Shown: positions 33,918-40,209 of the stretch, piece after piece
Layout of the letters: each line of letters opens with the position of its first letter
Position numbering within the stretch: position 1 is the stretch's first letter
NCBI GenBank assembly: GCA_902761695.1
Contig: CACWLT010000003.1
Span: forward strand, 1 to 43,812
Direction: 5' to 3'
DNA from: an uncultured Ruminococcus sp.
Lineage (GTDB): Bacteria; Bacillota; Clostridia; Oscillospirales; CAG-272
DNA length: 43,812 nucleotides
Notes under the pieces: generated by a model
The model's database searches: none
What the model was told of the DNA's origin: nothing
Seen by the model: the letters and a program-made list of their open reading frames with translations, nothing else
Translations under genes and position numbers: made by a program

Positions 33918-34494
33918 GCTTTCACCTTGCCGTGCGGCTGCGGCGGAAAAGGCGGAGGCGGACGCCGCGGGAATTGTCCGATCCGGATATATAAAGATAG
34001 GCTTCGTGGGTAAAGGGGACTATCAATCAGCAAAGACAAAGGCAGAACGCCGATTTAAACTATCGGAAGATACCGACGGACACTCCTTCCACCGCAAGCG
34101 GTTCCCCTCCCTCTGAGAGGGAGGCAAGGAGTTGTCCCATGCTTGAGACTCCCTCCCAGAGGGAGCTGTCAGCTTTGCTGACTGAAGGAGTGTCTGAAAG
34201 GGTTTATTAATAAGGCAGCAAACTAATACTAAATCCTTTCTAAGGGGTTACGCGGCTTCTTGAAAGAAGCCTGGCAAGAACTTCTGAAAGCGGATTGGGA
34301 CAGGCTACATCAATTTCGCATAATCGAAACCTTGCCACACCAATCTAGCCATCCAACCTTATCAGAGTTATTGCACGTGAGCTCATCGCAAGGCGATTCG
34401 CCTTCTACATCTTGCAATCAAAACCCATACAGACAACTCCATAGAAGGGAAACAGTATAAGGTCGGCATGCAGATTTGCTGACATAAAGCACCT
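33918..34494. other. 577-base intergenic region largely occupied by a MITE-like element
   Basis: Only the first 92 bases (33918-34009) lie outside the element described at 34010-34498. They hold a possible promoter for the URO-D-like gene. The element's right end runs 4 bases into the coding end of the neighbouring glycosidase gene. Confidence 0.6.
33986..34014 (-). promoter_or_regulatory. Possible promoter using the MITE end as its -35
   Basis: On the minus strand TTTACC (34009-34014), of which five bases are the element's terminus, is followed after 17 bases by TATATC (33986-33991). This would read into the URO-D-like gene 70 bases away. The match is moderate and the idea is inference. Confidence 0.3.
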
Positions 34495-34498
34495 TTAC
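34010..34498. mobile_element. MITE-like element, copy 2 (489 bp) with extra inner segment
   Basis: The left end (GTAAAGGGGACT) and about 165 following bases closely match copy 1 at 30055. The right end is the same family but worn (reverse complement GTAAAGGTGCTTTATGTCAGC). Two CTCCCTC/GAGGGAG hairpins and a GTCAGC/GCTGAC hairpin occur near 34112-34190. Between about 34230 and 34450 is an AT-richer insert absent from copy 1, including a GGCTTCTT/AAGAAGCC hairpin near 34255; a short open frame there has no convincing start signal. The right terminus supplies the TAA stop of the glycosidase gene at 34495. Confidence 0.75.
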
Positions 34499-36579
34499 AT
34501 TTCCACGGTGAGGGCGTTTCGGGCGGAGACGGTGTATGTCCTGCCGTCGGAGAGGCGGATGGGGGCGGGGGCGTCGGTATGGTTGACGAAGAGGGCGATC
34601 TTTCTGCCGTCGGCTTCCCAGGCGGAGGCATAGACGGCGGGGAACGCTTCGGGGGCGCCGTTTACCGGGAAGGTGACCGTCGGGCAGGAGAAGGCGGGGC
34701 ATCGGATCATCCGGCCGCAGGTGAGGAAGGGTTTTATCTCTTCAAATGTCTCATGCAGGCGGGCGGCGAAATCCATGGTCTTGTCGAAGTCGGGGATATG
34801 GGTGAAGTCGTGGCGGCCCCAGTTGGCCATGAGCTTCCCGGCGGGGGTCAGGACCAGGGTCAGGCTGTCTCCGGCGGCGAAGGAATAGGCCATCCGCAGG
34901 CGCAGGGTATCGACGGTACATCCCTCCGCGTCCTCGGCGTCCAGGGGGCAGGAGACCTGATTGCCCATGAAGCCCCGGAGGTACTCATGGCAGACATAGG
35001 CGAAGAGCGGGACGGGGCGGCCGATGATCCAGTTCAGCTCGAAGCGGTTGTCGCTGAAGCGGAGATTGCCGATATAGGGCTCCGCCGCCGCGGACTCGCA
35101 GCCGAAGACGGTATCCGGGGCCTCGCGGTTCCAGGAATCCAGAAGTGTTCGCATGGCGGCCGTGGACCAGGGGCCGGGGGTGAAGGGATGGCCATGACGC
35201 CGGCTGTAGCAGAAATACTGGCTGCCGCCGTGGTTCTGGTCCAGGATCTGGGCATAATCCACTCCGGAGCGGAACAGGGGGCCGTACGCTTCCCCGAGGA
35301 TTTCCCCGCCCTTCTCCGACCGCACGCAGATGTCGTAGCCCCGCCGCTGGCCCGTGCAGATCCGGCTGTGGAGGACCCGCCCGTCAGGACCGGCGCAGAA
35401 GGCTTCTTTATAACCGCGCCCGGCGATGAGGGCTTCGTTGTTGTATTCCTTTATGAGGTTGCTCTGCTCCGTGAAACCGAAGCCCGAGCAGTAGACGCCC
35501 AGGAGGTCCCCCCGCCGGTGCAGCTCGTCCATGAACGCCCGGAAGCACGCCTCGCCGCCGAAGGGAGGCCAGACATAGGGAGGAGCCCAGGGCGCGGTCC
35601 CCTCCCAGTGCATCAGCACCACCATGATCCGCCAGCCGGTGCGGGAGGCGATCTCGTCGATCATGGGCAGGGCGTTCACATAGGGGAAGAGGGCGTTGGG
35701 GGTCATCTCGTCCATATCGTGGATGCCCCGGACGGGATAGGTGATCACCAGGGGAGAATCCCCGTACCAGGCGGGCAGGGCGGGATCATCGGCAGTCTTT
35801 TTCACGTTGTCCGGCAGATGGGTCTCGAGCCACCGGCGGTAAATCTCCGCGCCGTCCTCCCATCCGCCCCGGAAGAGCCGCCACACGACCGGATAATCCG
35901 GCGCGAAGTCCTCCCAGGAATCCCTGCCTGCGAAGAGGCGGATCACCATGGACGCGCCGCCGCAGTCGGGCCGGACATCCAGCATCTTGGGGCCCCGCGC
36001 TTCGTCGTGGACGCCCATATAGAGGCCGCCCGTCCCGTTCAGCCAGCACTGGAACTGGAAGGAGAGCATATGGGGGAACATGGCGTAGGAGCCGAGGGAG
36101 GGATAGACAGGGTCCCGGAAGCCGAAGCCGGAGCGCTCCTTCCGGTCCAGGTCATCGATGAGGGCGCCCTCGTTCCAGGAGGTCAGGACTTCCCCGCTGC
36201 CGCCGTTTTTCCGGAGGGGCTTCAGGCAGACCGTAGGGAAATCGATCCACTCCACGGCGCGGGGACCGTTGTTCTCCACCCGGACATGCCAGAGCAGGGC
36301 GTCGTCCTCCGCCGTGACGCGGAGTTGGACGCGGATGCCCTCGGGGAAGCCGGAGCAGGTGATCCGTCCGTCCCCGTCCGCGTCGACGGTCAGGGATTCC
36401 CGCAGGACGGGGTCAGCGGGGGAAAGGGTGAGGGGCTCCCCGTCTTCGCTCCGCAGGCCCAGGGTGAAGAGGGGGACGGGGGCGTGGACCAGCTCGGCGC
36501 CGTCCAGGATAACGGAGGCGACGCGGAGGTTTTCGGGGTCCAGGGTCACGGAGCCGCGGGTGAGGGGGTAGGTCAGCAT
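34495..36579 (-). CDS. DUF6259-like putative glycoside hydrolase
   Basis: The 694-residue protein has no signal peptide. Residues about 1-230 form a beta-sandwich (LTVDADGDGRITCSGFPEGIRVQLRV, GFPEGI, GGLYMGVHDEARGPKML). A TIM-barrel-like part follows: GWRIMVVLMHWEGTAPWAPPYVWPPFGG, GDLLGVYCSGFGF, GVDYAQILDQNHGGSQYFCY, and DTVFGCESAAAEPYIG, where D in LDQN and E in GCES are candidate catalytic residues. The C-terminal about 90 residues are a small beta domain. This plan resembles the DUF6259/GH36-GH101-like group; the assignment is by memory and moderate. AAAAGGAG lies just before the ATG. The stop codon falls inside a MITE terminus, so the original C-terminus may have been slightly different. 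Confidence 0.65.
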   Translation of the reverse strand: MLTYPLTRGSVTLDPENLRVASVILDGAELVHAPVPLFTLGLRSEDGEPLTLSPADPVLRESLTVDADGDGRITCSGFPEGIRVQLRVTAEDDALLWHVRVENNGPRAVEWIDFPTVCLKPLRKNGGSGEVLTSWNEGALIDDLDRKERSGFGFRDPVYPSLGSYAMFPHMLSFQFQCWLNGTGGLYMGVHDEARGPKMLDVRPDCGGASMVIRLFAGRDSWEDFAPDYPVVWRLFRGGWEDGAEIYRRWLETHLPDNVKKTADDPALPAWYGDSPLVITYPVRGIHDMDEMTPNALFPYVNALPMIDEIASRTGWRIMVVLMHWEGTAPWAPPYVWPPFGGEACFRAFMDELHRRGDLLGVYCSGFGFTEQSNLIKEYNNEALIAGRGYKEAFCAGPDGRVLHSRICTGQRRGYDICVRSEKGGEILGEAYGPLFRSGVDYAQILDQNHGGSQYFCYSRRHGHPFTPGPWSTAAMRTLLDSWNREAPDTVFGCESAAAEPYIGNLRFSDNRFELNWIIGRPVPLFAYVCHEYLRGFMGNQVSCPLDAEDAEGCTVDTLRLRMAYSFAAGDSLTLVLTPAGKLMANWGRHDFTHIPDFDKTMDFAARLHETFEEIKPFLTCGRMIRCPAFSCPTVTFPVNGAPEAFPAVYASAWEADGRKIALFVNHTDAPAPIRLSDGRTYTVSARNALTVEM

Positions 36580-36633
36580 GGGATACTCCTTTTACGGGAC
36601 GGATCGTTCCTGCGCGAGAATCGTGTTTTTTCT

Positions 36634-36662
36634 ATTATACACCATCGGGCGGGGGTGTGTAA
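36634..36662 (-). promoter_or_regulatory. Promoter of the DUF6259-like gene
   Basis: On the minus strand TTACAC (36657-36662) and TATAAT (36634-36639) are 17 bases apart, 54 bases upstream of the ATG. Confidence 0.55.
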
Positions 36663-36686
36663 AGGGATAATCCGGGAGATCGGGCG

Positions 36687-36721
36687 AAAAAAACCCGGCC
36701 GGGAATGACTCCTGACCGGGT
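36687..36721 (-). terminator. Terminator of the solute-binding protein gene
   Basis: On the minus strand ACCCGGTC pairs with GGCCGGGT (one G-T pair) and is followed by T7 (plus-strand A-run 36687-36693). It separates this gene from the DUF6259-like gene downstream. Confidence 0.82.
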
Positions 36722-36737
36722 GAGGCTGCGGACCGGA

Positions 36738-38279
36738 TCAGCCCTCGTTGTCGGCGATGAGCTTCTCCACCATCTTGGTGATGGTCTTGTTGATGACCTT
36801 GGACTGCTTCTGGATGTCGGAGGCGATGTCGGTGGTGTTGTTGCCGCCGTAGCCCTGGAACCGGTCGCCGTAGCCGCCGAAGTTGTAGATGGTCATGGGA
36901 TCGAAGATCCGGTTGTTGATGATGATGTCCAGCATCTCGCCGGATTCCTGGTCCCGGGCGTGCTTGGTCTTCAGGGAGGACTCGATGTACTCGGGGATCA
37001 GCGTGTAGTGGGATTCCGCCGCCAGAGCCTCCAGCACCATGCCCAGCTCATCCAGGGCGTCGCCCGCGATGGTGATCGGGATGGACATGAGGCCGGTGGT
37101 GTGCTGGGACACGAAGCTGTAGTACTTGTCCTGGCTCTCCTCGTACTTGGGCGTGGGCAGGATGCCGAAGTCCGTGTCGCCGTTTCTCATGTTGGTGACC
37201 TCGTCCAGGCGCATCCAGAAGAACATGCCGTGGCCGGTCTCGAAGAGCTGGGTGTAATAGGCGTCGTCGGTGTTGGAGATCATGTGGTGGTTCATGAACC
37301 AGGGCTGCTGCATCAGGTTCACCACCTTCAGGGCCACGTCGATGTCGCGCTCGGTGCCGAAGGTGAAGGAGAACGCGCCGGTGTCGTCCTTGGAGCAGAG
37401 CAGACCGCCGCCCCCGTGCCAGAAGGCCGTCATGACGTCGTGGCCGCCGAGAAGCCCGTAGAAGTCGTCCACGGTGATCTGGCCGTCGCCGTTCTCATCC
37501 CGGTAGACCGCCTCGGAGATGGCGGAAATCTTGTCGAGGGTCCAGGAGCCCTCCCGGACCGCGGCGTACAGATCCTCCACGCCGTTGTTCTCGCCCTCCT
37601 GCTTGTTGAAGGCCACCGCCACCGTCGCGTCCTTGTCGTTCACGTTGATGGAGGTCGCCGCCGCCAGAAGGATCCCGGCGCAGGAAAGGGAGTCGGCGCA
37701 GTTGGAGTCCCACCAGGGCTTCTCGAAGTCGATGTGGGGCACCTTCAGCAGGTTCTGGAAGTAGTTCTTCTGATACATGGCGGCCGCCTCGTACAGACGG
37801 GGATACACTACGTCGTAGGTGGAGTCGCCCGCGGACACGGCCTTGGACATGGCACCGTCGATGGCGCCGATCTGCATCCGCTCCTGGGTGATCTTCACGT
37901 TGTAATTGCCCTCGATCAGCGCGTTCCGGTTGTAGACCGCGTCGTTGATGGCCTCGCCGGTGATGCCCTCCGCGTAAATGTCCCGGAACTGGCGCACGGT
38001 GTCGGCCCAGCTGTCCAGCTCCCATACCACGAAGTAGATCTCGTCCCCGCCGAAGTCCGCAGTCTCGGGGATGTCGGGCTTGATCCGCTCCTCTTCCGCG
38101 TCGGCCGCGGCGTCCGCTTCGGGATCGGCAGCATCGGCGGCGTCGTTCTGACCGGCGGTCTGACCCCCGGCGGCATCCGTATCCCCGGCGGCGTTCTCCG
38201 TGCCGGAGGAGCAGGAGGCCAGGGGGATCATGCCGAGCGCCAGCAGCAGGGCCAGCGCTTTCGCAAGCGTCTTTTTCAT
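36738..38279 (-). CDS. Extracellular solute-binding lipoprotein (ABC sugar-binding type)
   Basis: The 513-residue protein has a classic lipoprotein signal (KKTLAKALALLLALG, lipobox LASC, C23) and an acidic Ala/Asp-rich linker (25-75). The mature part is of the large family-1 type: YDVVYPRLYEAAAMYQKNYFQNLL, CADSLSCAGILLAAATSINVND, VAVAFNKQEGENNGVEDLYAAVREGSWTLDKI, FETGHGMFFWMRLDEV and DFGILPTPKYEESQDKYYS. DENGDGQITVDD (about residue 260) looks like a calcium loop, as often found in sugar-binding members. The ATG at 38279 is chosen because AGAAGGA precedes it; a longer reading from 38369 covers the promoter. No permease genes are adjacent, so it serves a transporter encoded elsewhere. Confidence 0.9.
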   Translation of the reverse strand: MKKTLAKALALLLALGMIPLASCSSGTENAAGDTDAAGGQTAGQNDAADAADPEADAAADAEEERIKPDIPETADFGGDEIYFVVWELDSWADTVRQFRDIYAEGITGEAINDAVYNRNALIEGNYNVKITQERMQIGAIDGAMSKAVSAGDSTYDVVYPRLYEAAAMYQKNYFQNLLKVPHIDFEKPWWDSNCADSLSCAGILLAAATSINVNDKDATVAVAFNKQEGENNGVEDLYAAVREGSWTLDKISAISEAVYRDENGDGQITVDDFYGLLGGHDVMTAFWHGGGGLLCSKDDTGAFSFTFGTERDIDVALKVVNLMQQPWFMNHHMISNTDDAYYTQLFETGHGMFFWMRLDEVTNMRNGDTDFGILPTPKYEESQDKYYSFVSQHTTGLMSIPITIAGDALDELGMVLEALAAESHYTLIPEYIESSLKTKHARDQESGEMLDIIINNRIFDPMTIYNFGGYGDRFQGYGGNNTTDIASDIQKQSKVINKTITKMVEKLIADNEG

Positions 38280-38316
38280 GAAATTATCCTTCTTTCGGCT
38301 GAATTGAATTGGTAAC

Positions 38317-38345
38317 AGTATAGCACCGGCCGGGGCGTTTGTCAA
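38317..38345 (-). promoter_or_regulatory. SigmaA-type promoter of the solute-binding protein gene
   Basis: On the minus strand TTGACA (38340-38345) and TATACT (38317-38322) are separated by 17 bases, 37 bases before the ATG at 38279. The strong match fits high expression of a binding protein. Confidence 0.8.
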
Positions 38346-38376
38346 GCGTCCTGTCCGATCCGGAGGCACATGGCAT

Positions 38377-39153
38377 TCACGCCCGGTTCATGATGTAATC
38401 GATCATGGCGGCGATGTCGGGGAGGGTGGCTTCGGCGGCGGATTTCAGGGCGGGCACGGCGTTCTCCACCGCCAGGCCGTGGAAGCGGGCGATCATGGCG
38501 CAGTCGTTCATGTTGTCCCCGGCGCAGTACACATTGTCCGGGGGAACGCCCATGGAGTCCGCGTACCGGGCCACGCCCTCGCCCTTGTCGATTCCGGCGG
38601 GGGGGATATCGATGCAGACGCCGTTCTGCAGGGCGTTGACGGTGTCTCCCCACCGGGCGTTGATCTCCTCCACGCAGCGGCGGGCCAGGGCCTCGGTATC
38701 GCAGCGGGTATTCATCTGGGAGAAGGCTTTTATCCCGTCCGGGGAATCGGCGTCGGCGCGGGAAAGGGGGGCGAACCTCTCGTTTCCATCGGGGAAGGCG
38801 GCGTGGAAGGTGACCCGGTCGCGAACCAGCACGGTGCTGACGTCCTGGCCGTAGTTCTTCCCCACGTGCCCGACGATCCAGCGAAGGCAGCCGTTGTTTT
38901 GCTGCCGCTCCACCCGGAGGATCTCCCCGGCCCGCTCCCCGTCCGTGGCGATGAGCATGGCGCCGTTCATGGCCAGGATGAAGTCGATGGGCAGGTTTTC
39001 CCGGGCGACGGTTTCATACATCCAGTAGTCCCGGCCGGTAACGATGCCGAAGAGGTTTCCGGCGGCGCGGAACCGGGCAATGGCTTCCCGGACGGGGGCG
39101 GATATCCCTCCGCGGTTGAGGGTGCCGTCGTAATCTGAGGCGAGAATATACAT
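38377..39153 (-). CDS. HAD-superfamily (Cof-like, type IIB) phosphatase
   Basis: The 258-residue cytosolic protein has HAD motif I DYDGTLN (D7 nucleophile, D9 acid/base) and motif II IVTGRDY. The conserved lysine is in IDKGEGVARYADSMG, and motif IV is GDNMNDCAMI. A large type-IIB cap lies between about 85 and 185. Such enzymes dephosphorylate sugar phosphates and related small metabolites. It is the last gene of the run that includes the KdgK-like kinase (20-base gap), which suggests it removes a stray or toxic sugar phosphate from the same pathway. The substrate is not predictable. Confidence 0.9.
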   Translation of the reverse strand: MYILASDYDGTLNRGGISAPVREAIARFRAAGNLFGIVTGRDYWMYETVARENLPIDFILAMNGAMLIATDGERAGEILRVERQQNNGCLRWIVGHVGKNYGQDVSTVLVRDRVTFHAAFPDGNERFAPLSRADADSPDGIKAFSQMNTRCDTEALARRCVEEINARWGDTVNALQNGVCIDIPPAGIDKGEGVARYADSMGVPPDNVYCAGDNMNDCAMIARFHGLAVENAVPALKSAAEATLPDIAAMIDYIMNRA

Positions 39154-39173
39154 GAGAACTGTCCTTTTTCGTA

Positions 39174-40178
39174 TCAGCGGATCATGCGGACGGTGCCGTC
39201 GGAGGAGGCGAGGCGGGCGATTTCTTCTTCGTCGGCGACGAGAGAATCGCCGTGGACGGAATGCTTGAAGGCGTTGGCGGCGGAGGCGAACTCCACGGTG
39301 CGGGCGGGATCCCAGCCGCAGAGGGCTCCGTGGATCAGGCCCGCTGAGAAGGCGTCCCCCCCGCCCACTCTGTCCACGATGGGGACCCGGTACGGGCGGG
39401 AGCGGTACAGCGTTCCGTTCTCGTACAGGGCGCCGGAGATGGTATTGATCTCGGCGGACTCCGACAGGCGGAGGGTCAGGGCGGCGCGGCGGATCCCGTA
39501 TGCCCCGGTCAGCCGTTCCGCGATCTCCCGGAGGCGGTCGTTCTCGTTGTCCTTTTCGGAGGTGATGCCGAAGAGGAGGGCGGCGTGCTCTTCGTTGACG
39601 ATGAGGGTGTCGATCCCACGGACCAGGGCACGCATGGTCTCCCCGGCCCGCTCCGGCGTCCAGAGGGCGGAACGGTAATTCACGTCGCAGTACACGGGGA
39701 TCCCGCGCCGCTTACAAACCGCCAGAGCCTCCTGCGTGACGGCGGGCAGGTTATCCGAGAGAGCGGGGGTGATGCCGGTGAAGAAGAAGGCGTCGGCGTC
39801 CGCGAGGATGGCTTCCCAGTCGAACATGCCGGGGACGGAGGCGGAGAAAGCGGATCCCCGGCGGTCGTAGATCACCTTTGAGGGGCGGAGGGACGCGCCT
39901 TTTTCCAGGAAATACAGGCCCATGCGCTCCGGGCCGAAGAGGATGTGAGCGGTGTCCGGGCCCCATTTCCGCACATTGCCCAGGCAGGCGCGTCCGATCT
40001 CGTTGTCGGGCAGGCGGGTGATGACGGAGGCTCCGTCCCCGAAGCCGCGGAGCGCGATGGCCGTATTGGTCTCCGCGCCGCCGTACACCGCGTCGAAGGA
40101 ATCCGCCTGGAGGATGCGGTACGAGCCCGGCGGGGACAGGCGGAGCAGGATTTCACCGAAGCAGACGGTTTTTGACAT
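39174..40178 (-). CDS. kdgK: PfkB-family sugar kinase, 2-keto-3-deoxygluconate kinase-like
   Basis: The 334-residue kinase begins CFGEILLRLSPPGSYRILQADSFDAVYGGAETNTA, a pattern close to KDG kinases. It also has ITRLPDNEIGRACLGNVRKWG and the PfkB signature DRVGGGDAFSAGLIHG, whose Asp is the catalytic base. It would phosphorylate 2-keto-3-deoxygluconate to KDPG, which is cleaved to pyruvate and glyceraldehyde 3-phosphate during uronate (pectin) breakdown. AAAGGAATTCCCTC precedes the ATG, and the gene lies 31 bases after the GH106-like gene. A fructokinase-like activity is an alternative. No KDPG aldolase or uronate isomerase gene is in the window. Confidence 0.82.
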   Translation of the reverse strand: MSKTVCFGEILLRLSPPGSYRILQADSFDAVYGGAETNTAIALRGFGDGASVITRLPDNEIGRACLGNVRKWGPDTAHILFGPERMGLYFLEKGASLRPSKVIYDRRGSAFSASVPGMFDWEAILADADAFFFTGITPALSDNLPAVTQEALAVCKRRGIPVYCDVNYRSALWTPERAGETMRALVRGIDTLIVNEEHAALLFGITSEKDNENDRLREIAERLTGAYGIRRAALTLRLSESAEINTISGALYENGTLYRSRPYRVPIVDRVGGGDAFSAGLIHGALCGWDPARTVEFASAANAFKHSVHGDSLVADEEEIARLASSDGTVRMIR

Positions 40179-40209
40179 GAGGGAATTCCTTTCGGATCCG
40201 GGTGGGATT

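Noticed and set aside
34260..34460. Small open frame inside MITE copy 2 (MKEAWQELLKADWD...)
   Set aside because: No ribosome binding site, no counterpart in copy 1, and it lies in repeat-derived sequence.
37470..37510. Dockerin module in the solute-binding lipoprotein
   Set aside because: Only one calcium-loop motif is present, inside the binding domain; dockerins need a duplicated pair.
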